Assembly: GCA_014240165.1 (NCBI GenBank)
Contig: JAAZXM010000036.1
Coordinates: forward strand, 8,612 to 40,907
DNA: 32,296 bases
Direction of reading: 5' to 3'
Origin: Myxococcales bacterium
GTDB lineage: Bacteria; Myxococcota_A; UBA9160; UBA4427
Part shown: piece after piece, positions 24,804-32,296 of the stretch
Numbering within the stretch: the stretch's first letter is position 1
Layout of the letters: each line of letters opens with the position of its first letter
Program-made: the position numbers and the translations under genes
The notes under the pieces: model-generated
Told to the model about the DNA's origin: nothing
What the model saw: only the letters and a program-made list of their open reading frames with translations
Databases searched by the model: none

Positions 24804-25667
24804 GTGTGCACGTTGGTTGTGATTCATCGGACGATTCCCGGGCGTTGGTTGGTCGTGGCTGCGAATCGGGACGAATATCTCGATCGTCCCGCGGAAGGGC
24901 CTGCGCTGAGAAGCGTAGGTGCGTCGCAGGTAATCGCGCCCTTGGACATCAAGGCGGGCGGGACTTGGCTAGGCCTGAATAAAGAAGGGGTATTTGCGGC
25001 ATTGACGAATTTGCGTGATCCGAACCCAGATACGACGCGGCTGACCCGGGGACGAGTGGTGAGCGATTCCCTGCGGTGCGAGAGTGCCGCCGAGGCTGCC
25101 GATCGACTGATGTCAATCGAAGCCGGGGTCCATAATCCGTTCAACGCCTTCGTAGCGGATCGAGAGCACGCGTATCTCGTCGGGTATAGGGAGACGCCGG
25201 TACTGCATGAGCTTCAACCGGGGGTTCACGTCGTTGGAAACGTCGACGTGGAAAAGCCCGGAACCTCAGAGGGAGGGAGCGGCAAAGTCGATCGAGTCCG
25301 GGAGAATGCCGAGCGCATTTCTCGGTTGCCTGCGGGCGCTGTTCTTGATTCGCTCGCAGATCTCTGTCGTGTACACGGCGAAGAAGAATCTCCTCTCGAA
25401 GATATTTGCGTGCATGTCGGGGATGCGTACGGAACACGCAGTTCCTTGCTGCTCGAACTCACGGAACGATTTTTCGCTTCAGAAAATTCTACAAAAGAAC
25501 GACACAAAGGAGGATCGGCACAAATCGAGAGTCCCGGGTTGCATCATGGTGCGAGCCGCCTGCTCTATGCGGACGGGCCGCCCTGCGTTGCACCTTTCAA
25601 GGATTTTTCCCCTCTGCTGGAAGAGTTGAGGCAATCGCCCAGCTACGCACCGGCAGATTTCGCATAG
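24804..25667 (+). CDS. NRDE/TANGO2 family protein
   Basis: A 287-residue cytoplasmic protein of the NRDE family (eukaryotic homologue TANGO2). It has the defining N-terminus MCTLVV with Cys2, the NRDE box at residues 21-24 (AANRDEYLDRPA), then the conserved GGTWLGLN and ALTNLRDP, and the later NPFNAFVAD and SSLLL segments. The Cys at position 2 and overall fold suggest an Ntn-hydrolase-like enzyme, but no reaction is established; TANGO2 has been linked to lipid and haem handling. The GTG 24804 start gives exactly the family N-terminus. It is followed after 11 bases by a small Cys-rich gene, with which it probably forms an operon ending at the 26030 terminator. Confidence 0.9.
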   Translation: MCTLVVIHRTIPGRWLVVAANRDEYLDRPAEGPALRSVGASQVIAPLDIKAGGTWLGLNKEGVFAALTNLRDPNPDTTRLTRGRVVSDSLRCESAAEAADRLMSIEAGVHNPFNAFVADREHAYLVGYRETPVLHELQPGVHVVGNVDVEKPGTSEGGSGKVDRVRENAERISRLPAGAVLDSLADLCRVHGEEESPLEDICVHVGDAYGTRSSLLLELTERFFASENSTKERHKGGSAQIESPGLHHGASRLLYADGPPCVAPFKDFSPLLEELRQSPSYAPADFA

Positions 25668-25678
25668 AGGAATAAGAG

Positions 25679-26005
25679 TTGAGACGAATCGGGAGCAACA
25701 TCAGAAAGAAGAACTCGGAAGAAAGATCGCACCGCCTCACCCAGAATATCATCGAGTATTCGACGGAAGAGGCTCCGAAGAATGACTACCCGCGGCGAAT
25801 CGTTTCGCCGCCTCGGCCCGCGCGCTGCTGCACCGACAAGAATCGAATCAGTGTCGGCAGTGTTCGTGAGGTCGAAGGGTTCAAGTTCTGTTATAAGGTC
25901 TGCCAGGAGTGCGGCCACGCTGTGAAGTATTTCTTCCCCGCCATCGAGACAACGAGCCAGGCGGTGAAGAAGTATCGAGACAGCCAGCGCTACCTTCTTC
26001 AGTAG
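25679..26005 (+). CDS. Unknown small Cys-rich, probably zinc-binding protein, 108 residues
   Basis: Not recognised. The first 35 residues are highly charged, then a Pro/Arg-rich segment leads to Cys50-Cys51. A compact region VEGFKFCYKVCQECGHAVKYFF holds Cys71, Cys75 and Cys78, where CQEC followed by GH looks like a half zinc ribbon. A helical Lys/Tyr-rich tail follows. TTG 25679 is preceded by AGAGGA eight bases upstream. It lies 11 bases after the NRDE gene, with a strong terminator 25 bases after its stop. The natural composition and position in the operon argue that it is real, although the opposite strand is also open here. Confidence 0.6.
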   Translation: MRRIGSNIRKKNSEERSHRLTQNIIEYSTEEAPKNDYPRRIVSPPRPARCCTDKNRISVGSVREVEGFKFCYKVCQECGHAVKYFFPAIETTSQAVKKYRDSQRYLLQ

Positions 26006-26029
26006 GTCAGGGCAGGACACCAACGCGTA

Positions 26030-26063
26030 GAAGGCGGCCGTTTTGGCCGCCTTCTCTGTTTTT
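26030..26063 (+). terminator. Strong intrinsic terminator
   Basis: A perfect 10-bp stem (GAAGGCGGCC at 26030-26039, GGCCGCCTTC at 26045-26054) with loop GTTTT is followed by TCTGTTTTT. It ends the NRDE/small-protein transcript and lies 45 bases before the folC start, so folC needs its own promoter or partial read-through. Confidence 0.9.
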
Positions 26064-26108
26064 GCGGGTCAAAACCCGGACGGGAGGCGGCCAGAGGCCG
26101 AGAGCGGT

Positions 26109-27488
26109 TTGAGCCAGCGGATACGCAACGTGCACCAGGCGAGCGCCTGGCTCGAGGGATTGATCAACTTCGAGCGCGGTTCCTCCTATGCGGCCGCGCG
26201 GCTGGACCTGGGGCCGATTCGTCGTCTTCTGGCCAGGTTGGGAAATCCGGAGAAATCCCTTTCCATCGTTCACGTGGCGGGTTCGAAAGGCAAAGGTTCC
26301 ACTTGCCTGTTGGCGGAAGCCATCCTCACTGCAGCGGGGGAGCGGGTGGGGACATTTACCTCCCCGCACCTGGAAAATTGGAGTGAGCGCTTCCGAATTG
26401 GGGGACAAGAAGCCGAAGGTCGGCTCCTCGCGGAGGCGGTGGAAGGCGTTCGCCCCCACGTGGAAGCGCTTCGGGACGAGGATCCCGAAAGTGCCCCGAC
26501 TTTCTTCGATGCCACCACGGCCAGCGCTTTGCTTCTTTTCGCCCGGGCGGGGGTTTCGCGGGTTCTGTTGGAAGTCGGGCTGGGGGGTCGCTTGGATTCC
26601 ACCAACGCTGTGGAGCCCGCCGTGACGTGTGTGACGGCCATCGAACTCGAGCATACCGAGAAATTGGGGCGAACCATCCCGGCCATTGCGCGCGAAAAGG
26701 CCGGCATCCTGAAGCCGGGAATACCCTGCATCATGGGTCGTCTCGTACCCGAAGCGGAAGCAGTCGTTGTGGAACGCGCGGAGGCCGTGGGGGCTCCTCT
26801 CTTTCGGCTCGGTGCCGAATTGGAGGCCCGGCCCCTGGACGCTGGCGAAAGGGCGGACTGCGAGATCTCGCCCCAGGCGTGCCAGGCGTTCAAATATCGT
26901 GAGCGTGATGGTTTCGAAGTGGCCCTGGGGCTCGGTGTTCTGGGTCAGCACCAGGTGGACAATGCATGCATGGCGCTGGCCGCCGTCCGCCGGTTGAACG
27001 ATTGGCCGGATTCCGTGTTGGCGGAAGCGGCGCGCGACGGTCTTGATACGGCGGTTCTCCCTGGTCGCCTTGAACGAATCGAAGACGATCCCTGTATTCT
27101 GGTGGACTCGGCTCATACGCCCGGGTCTGCTGCGTCTTTGCGCGAGGTGTTGAGTGGAATTCCGGCTGAGCGCCGGCATTTGGTGATCTCGATCTCGCGC
27201 GACAAGTCCGTAGAGTCGATTCTCGCCAATCTGCTGGTGGGTACGTGGTCAGTTTGGATCACCCGGGCGGAATCGATTCGCTCCATGGACCCGGAAGCTC
27301 TGGCGACGATCTGCCGAGAGCTTTCGCCCGAGAGCGAAGTGCGCTGTGTCGAGGACCCTGAGTCGGCGCTCGAAGCCGCATATGCCGCGCTGCAGCCGAG
27401 GGATCTGCTCTGTTGTGCGGGCTCGTTCTACCTGGCGGGGATCGCTCGTCGCGTGTTGCGCGAGCGCGCCGAACTCCGGGCGCTCTAG
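26109..27488 (+). CDS. folC: Bifunctional folylpolyglutamate/dihydrofolate synthase
   Basis: Adds glutamate to (dihydro)folate in the cytoplasm using ATP, 459 residues. Mur-ligase-type motifs are all present: the P-loop VAGSKGKGST (58-64), TSPHLENWSERF, the FFDATTASALLLFA block, EVGLGGRLDSTN, ELEHTEKLG, REKAGILKPG, LGQHQVDNACMAL, PGRLE and the second-domain VDSAHTPGS. Whether it also makes dihydropteroate adducts cannot be read from this. The start is TTG 26109, with AGAGG upstream. GTG 26127 is possible. A longer frame from 26043 would begin inside the terminator and is rejected. It is convergent with the glycosidase gene. Confidence 0.95.
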   Translation: MSQRIRNVHQASAWLEGLINFERGSSYAAARLDLGPIRRLLARLGNPEKSLSIVHVAGSKGKGSTCLLAEAILTAAGERVGTFTSPHLENWSERFRIGGQEAEGRLLAEAVEGVRPHVEALRDEDPESAPTFFDATTASALLLFARAGVSRVLLEVGLGGRLDSTNAVEPAVTCVTAIELEHTEKLGRTIPAIAREKAGILKPGIPCIMGRLVPEAEAVVVERAEAVGAPLFRLGAELEARPLDAGERADCEISPQACQAFKYRERDGFEVALGLGVLGQHQVDNACMALAAVRRLNDWPDSVLAEAARDGLDTAVLPGRLERIEDDPCILVDSAHTPGSAASLREVLSGIPAERRHLVISISRDKSVESILANLLVGTWSVWITRAESIRSMDPEALATICRELSPESEVRCVEDPESALEAAYAALQPRDLLCCAGSFYLAGIARRVLRERAELRAL

Positions 27489-27531
27489 AGGAATCCGCGA
27501 TCGCAGTAGAAAGTTGGCGGTCTGCCTTCTT

Positions 27532-29532
27532 TCAACCCATGCTCTCGCGAACCGATTCAAGGACTCCTCCCACCGAGATCGGTCTGGCCTCGGGGGGCGG
27601 GGGAGGGCGGTTGGCTTTGAGTTTTCGCGCGGCCGAGCGCAGGTGGCGAGCCGAGCGCTGAAGGCGCTTGAGGTTTGTATCGAGGTTCGAAGGCTGCGCA
27701 CGGGCCAACCAGAGTGCGCGAAGCCTGCCGCCGAGGAGGATCTGTTCCCCGGCCAGGGTTTCGAGCTTTTCTGCCAGGCGCGCCCTGCCCGGCTTTTTCA
27801 GGGATTCGGGCGAGCGTCGCCATGCGAGGTATTCCAGCCCTGCCTCCGCTTTGCGCAGGGCGAATGAAGAGGCGTCCGCGGCATAGCGAATTTCGTCCAG
27901 GTCTCTCATGCCGCGAGTCGCCTCGGCGCGGGTGCTGTCCAAGCGTTCAATCAGGCGATCCAAACGCGTTTGAAGTGCCGCTATGCGGCCTTTCTTGCAG
28001 GCCTTGATGAAGTAGGCGCTCTCCACGCTGTCGAAGAAGAGGTACTGCAGGGGCGAGCCATTGAAGACCTTGAAGCCGGGCTCGTGAATTGCGCCGAGGT
28101 CCCGGTAGAGGCGCGCGACCTGGCCACGGGGATCGCCGAAGAAGAGGCGCGAGAAGGCGCGGTCGAAATCCGGCGCAGGACAGGTTCCGGACCAGGCCTC
28201 CTGGGCTCCCCACGCGTAGGCGAGCAGGGAATTGCCTTGGAGATTGTAATGACCGTGATCTCCCCAATCCGTGTTCAGCAGCCCCAGGGCTCCGTGTCGG
28301 CGACCTGCCTTTGCCCAGCCCGTGATATTCGCAAGGCTGTTGGCGACCCTGGGGAAGAGAGAGTTCCAACTCGATGTCCCCGGGCAAACCATGAAATCGA
28401 GTTTGTTGCGCGCAAAGACCTTGGCCCGGCCAAAGTCGAAATCGGCTTCGTACCACCAGTCGAGCAGAACCAGGTTGGGATCGATCTCCGAGATCCGTTC
28501 GGGATGGGCGTGAACGACATCGGCCCAGATCATGGTGCGCTTGCCGTGCTTCCGGGCAATTCGCTGAATTCGGTGGACGTGTTCGAGATAGAGTCCACCC
28601 GGGCCCAATTTCTCGTTTCGCTTCATCGACTGCCCCCGGCCGAGATCCCAGGGCTCGTCGCAGTTGGCATTGAACCAATGCGACCGAAAGAGAGGCAGGT
28701 ATTCGTCGTAGAGATCTCGAAGAAAGGGCAGCGTTCGCGGATGACGCGGAGCGATGGTCCAGCCGCTTTCGGTTTCCGCCATGGCCCTATATGCGGGCAA
28801 TTTGAGGATATGCTCCATATGCCCGAGGGATTGAAGGCAGGGAACGAGTTCCACGAAGCGCTCGGCCGCGTAGGCCTCGAGCGCCGAGAGGGTCCGGGCA
28901 TCGAGTGGGCTCGCGTCTCGCCCGATTCTCGGATGTTTCTTGAAGCGGAACGTATGCTCGGTATAGAGCATGAGCAGATTCAATTTGAGGGCGACACAGG
29001 TATCGATCAATTCCTCGAGGCTCTCTCGACGGGGAACCTTGCCCCGAGAGATGTCGAGCATGATGCCTCGCATGCCCAGGTCGGCGCCGTCCTCGATTCG
29101 GCAACAGGGAATCCGGCCGCTCGGCCCCAGGAGTTGAAGCAAGGTCTCGACCCCGTAGCGGAGCCCGGATCCCGTTGCACCGCGGATCTCGACGTGTCCG
29201 GGCTTCACCGAAAGACGATACGCATCGTGTTTTTTGCGCAGCGGTCCCCTTTGGCCCAGCTTTTCATCCACGATCAGATCGATTCGGGACGGCCCTGGAG
29301 AAGCTGAACTCTCGGAAGTGGAGAGAAGAGGGCATGGCGCGCCCGCGGCCTCGAAACCCGTTTGAAGTCTGCGCGCGGTCGGGTCGTCCGAGCCTTGGGT
29401 GCCGCTCCCGAGGAGAATGGCGACATCGCCATGGGCGTCGAAGCGCCCCGGCAGCGCCTGTTGACGGCGGGGCTGAGGAAGGACCGGAGGCAAATTGTAC
29501 CGACGCTCGGATGTGCCACTCGGTCGCACCAT
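27532..29532 (-). CDS. Glycoside hydrolase family 20 (beta-N-acetylhexosaminidase-like), no signal peptide
   Basis: A 666-residue enzyme that would release terminal N-acetylhexosamine. The GH20b-type N-terminal domain runs to about 150 (RLSVKPGHVEIRGATGSGLRYGVETL). The barrel starts at MRGIMLDISRGKVP. Typical segments are LMLYTEHTF, LVPCLQSLGHMEHIL, and the catalytic Asp292-Glu293 in NANCDEPWDLGRG. A long helical C-terminal part follows, rich in Arg/Leu. The N-terminus (MVRPSGTSERRY) has no signal peptide, so it would act in the cytoplasm on imported or recycled sugars. The start is ATG 29532. A TATAGT lies 6 bases before it and no Shine-Dalgarno is visible, suggesting leaderless expression. 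It lies downstream of the homocysteine methyltransferase gene on the same strand. Confidence 0.88.
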   Translation of the reverse strand: MVRPSGTSERRYNLPPVLPQPRRQQALPGRFDAHGDVAILLGSGTQGSDDPTARRLQTGFEAAGAPCPLLSTSESSASPGPSRIDLIVDEKLGQRGPLRKKHDAYRLSVKPGHVEIRGATGSGLRYGVETLLQLLGPSGRIPCCRIEDGADLGMRGIMLDISRGKVPRRESLEELIDTCVALKLNLLMLYTEHTFRFKKHPRIGRDASPLDARTLSALEAYAAERFVELVPCLQSLGHMEHILKLPAYRAMAETESGWTIAPRHPRTLPFLRDLYDEYLPLFRSHWFNANCDEPWDLGRGQSMKRNEKLGPGGLYLEHVHRIQRIARKHGKRTMIWADVVHAHPERISEIDPNLVLLDWWYEADFDFGRAKVFARNKLDFMVCPGTSSWNSLFPRVANSLANITGWAKAGRRHGALGLLNTDWGDHGHYNLQGNSLLAYAWGAQEAWSGTCPAPDFDRAFSRLFFGDPRGQVARLYRDLGAIHEPGFKVFNGSPLQYLFFDSVESAYFIKACKKGRIAALQTRLDRLIERLDSTRAEATRGMRDLDEIRYAADASSFALRKAEAGLEYLAWRRSPESLKKPGRARLAEKLETLAGEQILLGGRLRALWLARAQPSNLDTNLKRLQRSARHLRSAARKLKANRPPPPPEARPISVGGVLESVRESMG

Positions 29533-29909
29533 GATGCGACTATACCCACCCCGTCCGTGGGCCGCTTCGGTGCAGGGCGATCGCACGAATGATTGCGCTG
29601 GTCAAGGAATAAGCGCCCGAGCAAGCTCCTTGCACAACGTGCGAAGGGAGGGGTAGCCCGCTCGGGCGCCAGACCTGCGAATCTGCAAGAGCCCAGCCGA
29701 AGGACTCCTGCATCTTCAACGGTTCTTACTAGCAAGCGGTATGCCAGTATAGGTAGCGGCGTGAGACAGGCGCCGAAGCGCGCGAAATGCAAAGAAATTT
29801 TGCCCAAGCGATTTCAGCGCATGTAGTTCTCGCGTAAGCGCCAGGAAACTGCGGCGCAGGGCTCGCGGCGAATGTGACACAATTTGTGTTCTCTGCGCCG
29901 CAATTTGGA
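29533..29909. other. Intergenic region upstream of the glycosidase gene
   Basis: About 375 bases without a supported gene. One inverted repeat ACACAA-t-TTGTGT lies at 29877-29889, close to the end of the homocysteine methyltransferase gene. It could be a regulator site, but it is far from the glycosidase start. Nothing else is evident. Confidence 0.35.
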
Positions 29910-30860
29910 TCATGCTTGGGGGGCCGTGTCCAGTGTGGCGAGAATATGTTCCGGTGTCGTGCCGCAACAGCCGCCGATGATCTGCGCACCCGCGTCCATC
30001 CAGTCCTGGGCAAAGCGGACCCATTGGTCGGGGGCGCAGCTTTCGCTGCGTTTGAAGGAACCGTCGGGGTCGGGCACTCCGAGGTTTGGGTAGATCCCAA
30101 AGGGGAGCCCCGAAGCCTGGAGCGCCGGGAGGCAACCCGCCACCGCCGACGGGGGCAGGCAATTCACCAACACCGCCAGGGGGTCGCAGCCCCCGACCGC
30201 TTCGATGGCATCCTCCAGGCGTTCGCCCGAGAGCAGCTGGCCCGAGGGCCCGGCGATGAAGCTCACCAGCAGGGGCAACTCGCAGCGCAGGGCCGCCTCG
30301 CAGGCGATGAGGGCTTCGCGAGCCGTGTTCATGGTTTCCACCAGGGCCAGATCGACTTCGGCAGCGGCCAGGTTCTCCATATGTCGCGTGTGCTCGCGGC
30401 GGAGGGTGGCGTTCTCCGGGACGCGGTCCGGGCGATAACAGTCTTCGAGGGGCGGGGCAGAGCCGGCGATCCAGACAGGTTGTCCGGCAGTTCGGGCTCC
30501 GCGGCGGGCCAGGCCAACGGCCTGGGCGGTCAGCTCGGCGTCATCCAGAATGCGACCGGGCCGGGAGTGCGCTGCACGCTCGAGCGTCCTGCGCTGGGTC
30601 CGAAAGGTATTGGCGGTCAGAATGTCGGCTCCCGCCCGGGCGTACTCGGCGTGGATCTCCGCGACGGCTTCGGGGGCATCCAAAAGCGAGTGGGTCGACC
30701 ATAGGGGGAGTCCGGCCTCGTATCCGCGCCGTTCGAGTTCGGTCCCGGTGGCGCCATCGAGTCGGACGAGGGAACCCCGGGCCAGGCGCTCACGAAGCGT
30801 GGCGCGCGCACGGGCTGCCGAGGTGGGTCTGCTGCTGGTTTGGTCCGCGTCAGACTCCAT
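29910..30860 (-). CDS. Homocysteine S-methyltransferase family protein
   Basis: A zinc-dependent methyltransferase of the MetH N-domain/MmuM family, about 316 residues, probably transferring a methyl group to homocysteine. It opens with the barrel motif LVRLDGATGTELERRG, then STHSLLDAPEAV, ILTANTFRTQ, and ALVETMNTAREA. The zinc-binding cysteines are in VNCLPP and GGCCG (Cys298, Cys299). There are no B12- or folate-binding domains, so the methyl donor may be S-methylmethionine, SAM or betaine. The start is ATG 30860. ATG 30929 is possible but would translate a leader hairpin and has a poorly spaced ribosome site. It is divergent from a MtnX-like phosphatase gene, so both sides concern methionine and sulphur metabolism. 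Confidence 0.92.
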   Translation of the reverse strand: MESDADQTSSRPTSAARARATLRERLARGSLVRLDGATGTELERRGYEAGLPLWSTHSLLDAPEAVAEIHAEYARAGADILTANTFRTQRRTLERAAHSRPGRILDDAELTAQAVGLARRGARTAGQPVWIAGSAPPLEDCYRPDRVPENATLRREHTRHMENLAAAEVDLALVETMNTAREALIACEAALRCELPLLVSFIAGPSGQLLSGERLEDAIEAVGGCDPLAVLVNCLPPSAVAGCLPALQASGLPFGIYPNLGVPDPDGSFKRSESCAPDQWVRFAQDWMDAGAQIIGGCCGTTPEHILATLDTAPQA

Positions 30861-30885
30861 AAATGATGGGGATCTCCGGTTTCCT

Positions 30886-30916
30886 GGCCCAGCGGATTCA
30901 GATCTTTCGCTGGGCC
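30886..30916 (-). promoter_or_regulatory. Perfect leader hairpin before the homocysteine methyltransferase
   Basis: A perfect 9-bp stem, GGCCCAGCG at 30886-30894 with CGCTGGGCC at 30908-30916, encloses a 13-base loop. It ends 25 bases upstream of the ATG at 30860, in the presumed leader. I could not fit the known SAH or SAM riboswitch patterns to the surrounding bases. It could be a simple translational control element. Confidence 0.4.
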
Positions 30917-31131
30917 GGCTGGGGCCCATCCTCTAAGCTTCGACCGATGGATATGCCCGTTGGCGAGCCCGCTCGCTATAGGTCTCATCCAAGGTAACGC
31001 CTGAAGCGTATTGGCCGCACGCGAGTTGGCCCGCCTGGTTGATTCGGGGGCTCACCCAGGCTTCTCGCGCTTGGCGGCCATGGTTTTCGCCTTGGCCGGC
31101 TCAGAGAGGGAGGTCGACCCGGGAGGGGATT

Positions 31132-31914
31132 TTGAGCGAAGACGAACCCGCATTCGAAGGTCGGCGACGCGAAGCTCAGGAGCGCGCGATTCTCAGGGCT
31201 GCTCGCGCAGGGGCGCTGGTTCTTTTCTGCGACTTCGACGGAACGTTTTCTCGGCGCGATGTCGGTGGCTCTTTGGCGCGGGAATATCTGCCGGAATTGC
31301 GCGCTGTCCTGCAGGAGCGATACCAGCGAGGAGAACTCAGCGCCTGGGAATATGCCCTGGAACTCTTTGGTGATTTCGACTTTGATGCAGAAAGGCTGAA
31401 TGCTTTCCTGGGGAATATCGAACTCGATCCCGGAGCGCATCGTCTCGTGGAATGGTGCCGGATGCGACGCGTTGCGTTTCAGATCCTTTCGGACGGCTTC
31501 GATTTCAATCTCGATCGCTTGCAGGCGATCCACTCCGTGAAGTTTTCCTACTCGGCGAATCATCTCAGCTTCGAAGGCGGTCGCTGGAAGATCCGTCCGG
31601 GAGGCCGCAACGCTGAGTGCGGGTGCGGCACGGGGATGTGTAAACGCGGGGTCATCGCGAAATACCGCGTGGATCATCCCGAGGCCTATTGTATTCATGT
31701 GGGGGATGGGCGGGTTTCGGATTTTTGCGGCGCCGAAGCCGCAGATCTGGTTTTCGCCAAGGGAAGCCTCGCTTCGGCTCTCCGCGCCCAGGGAATCCCC
31801 TTTGAAGCCTTTGAGAACCTTCACGATGTGCGCTCGGTTCTGGAGCGAACGCTCCAGCGGGGTTCAGGACGCAGGCCATTGGGGTCGCGGGCCTCAGGTG
31901 ATTTTCAGCGCTAA
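31132..31914 (+). CDS. MtnX-like HAD-IB family phosphatase
   Basis: A 260-residue cytoplasmic phosphatase of the HAD superfamily resembling MtnX, which acts in methionine salvage. Motif I is FCDFDGT (Asp34, Asp36, Thr38), motif II lies in FQILSDGFDF, motif III is the Lys in MCKRGVIAKY, and motif IV is HVGDGRVSDFCGAE. A Cys cluster (ECGCGTGMCK) precedes motif III, as in MtnX-like proteins. The start is TTG 31132, five bases after GGGAGGGG, with the family region beginning shortly after. Related HAD-IB enzymes (SerB-type) act on other phosphates, so the substrate is inferred. It is divergent from the homocysteine methyltransferase and followed after 36 bases by an oxidoreductase gene. Confidence 0.88.
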   Translation: MSEDEPAFEGRRREAQERAILRAARAGALVLFCDFDGTFSRRDVGGSLAREYLPELRAVLQERYQRGELSAWEYALELFGDFDFDAERLNAFLGNIELDPGAHRLVEWCRMRRVAFQILSDGFDFNLDRLQAIHSVKFSYSANHLSFEGGRWKIRPGGRNAECGCGTGMCKRGVIAKYRVDHPEAYCIHVGDGRVSDFCGAEAADLVFAKGSLASALRAQGIPFEAFENLHDVRSVLERTLQRGSGRRPLGSRASGDFQR

Positions 31915-31950
31915 GGTGCGGCCCCACTTTCAATCCACTCGAGTGTTGCG

Positions 31951-32296
31951 ATGAATATTCTTGTCATCGGAGGGGGCCTTTCGGGGCTGGCGGCTGCCTG
32001 GCGTCTTCGCCGGGCGGGCCATGCCGTGAGCCTCATCGATCGCAGGGATCCCGCCGACGGGGACTTCCCCTTGGCGGAATTGGATTCTCTTCACTCGAGT
32101 GATCGGCATGTTGTCACCTGGATTTCCGAATTGGGTCTCGCCGACCGCCTCTTGCCGCTCAGGCCGCTTCAGGTGGCTCAAGTTCTGCGCGGTCGCACTA
32201 CCGCCATCGATCCCCAGCGACTGCTGGGTGTTGCCGCGATTCCTGGTATTCGCAAGCTGCACGCCCTTCGACTTCTTCGTTGGTCGAGACTCATGT
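31951..32296 (+). CDS. FAD-dependent oxidoreductase (amine oxidase/protoporphyrinogen oxidase type), 3' truncated by the window
   Basis: The first 115 codons of a flavoprotein. It begins with the Rossmann dinucleotide-binding motif LVIGGGLSGLAAAWRL, then VSLIDRR with the acidic end of the second strand, and an amine-oxidase-like segment SSDRHVVTWISELGLADRL. The ATG at 31951 gives exactly the family N-terminus; no strong ribosome site is visible. It is probably co-transcribed with the phosphatase gene 36 bases upstream. The substrate (amine, polyene, protoporphyrinogen or other) cannot be decided because the rest lies beyond base 32296. Confidence 0.8.
   Translation, partial: MNILVIGGGLSGLAAAWRLRRAGHAVSLIDRRDPADGDFPLAELDSLHSSDRHVVTWISELGLADRLLPLRPLQVAQVLRGRTTAIDPQRLLGVAAIPGIRKLHALRLLRWSRLM

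Noticed and set aside
25643..26023. A minus-strand 126-residue open frame opposite the small Cys-rich gene
   Set aside because: It overlaps the end of the NRDE gene and has no ribosome site I can see. The plus-strand frame fits the operon and terminator better, although this is not decisive.
27970..29307. A 445-residue plus-strand open frame opposite the glycosidase
   Set aside because: The antisense of GH20 catalytic sequence; no recognisable domain.
29873..29892. CRP-like site TGTGACACAATTTGTGTT
   Set aside because: The right half is TGTGT rather than TCACA, and it lies far from any start codon.
30861..31131. SAH or SAM riboswitch between the methionine-related genes
   Set aside because: I could not align the known core sequences on either strand; only a simple hairpin is present.

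Overview
The window reads as a chromosome fragment of a high-GC Gram-negative bacterium. Evidence is a heavy-metal RND pump, several lipoprotein signal peptides, dTDP-rhamnose genes, a PQQ-type dehydrogenase and FolC. TTG/GTG starts are common. Gene style (hybrid kinases, VWA and M28-like lipoproteins, DxDxDG-repeat proteins) suggests an uncultured myxobacterial or 'deltaproteobacterial' type lineage, but this is inference, with no rRNA or marker gene to confirm it. No tRNA, rRNA, CRISPR array, insertion sequence or prophage was seen.

Layout. 1-1922: the 3' half of a CusA/CzcA-type metal efflux gene. 1992-5241 (minus): a membrane hybrid histidine kinase followed by an unknown lipoprotein. 5870-8925 (plus): a PQQ-dependent dehydrogenase lipoprotein, then an endonuclease/exonuclease/phosphatase-fold protein with a basic N-terminal extension. 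8959-10389 (minus): a MATE transporter, divergent from a Fur-family regulator and a LysW-like zinc ribbon (10695-11311). 11308-18182 (minus): a long co-directional block, in transcription order comM-like ATPase, a 107-residue unknown, topoisomerase VI subunit B, topoisomerase VI subunit A, rfbA, rfbC. 18597-22349: a degenerate M28-like lipoprotein and an exported VWA protein, convergent with an exported coiled-coil protein carrying DxDxDG repeats. 22781-26005 (plus): a patatin, a 660-base non-coding stretch, a TANGO2/NRDE protein and a small Cys-rich protein ending at a clear terminator. 26109-27488: folC. 27532-30860 (minus): a family-20 glycosidase and a homocysteine S-methyltransferase. 31132-end (plus): a MtnX-like HAD phosphatase and the start of an FAD-dependent oxidoreductase.

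The standout is the complete type IIB topoisomerase (Topo VI) in a bacterial context. Both subunits carry a long N-terminal tail of lysine/alanine/arginine repeats resembling histone H1 tails or bacterial H1-like proteins. The catalytic residues I can check are present in both subunits, so the enzyme looks functional, with an added non-specific DNA-binding module. A possible promoter and a perfect 5'-leader hairpin precede the pair. Other points of interest are an M28-like protein that has lost metal ligands, a strict 24-residue DxDxDG repeat protein opposite a VWA protein, a structured non-coding stretch at 24188-24803, and recurring GC-rich hairpins in intergenic or leader DNA.
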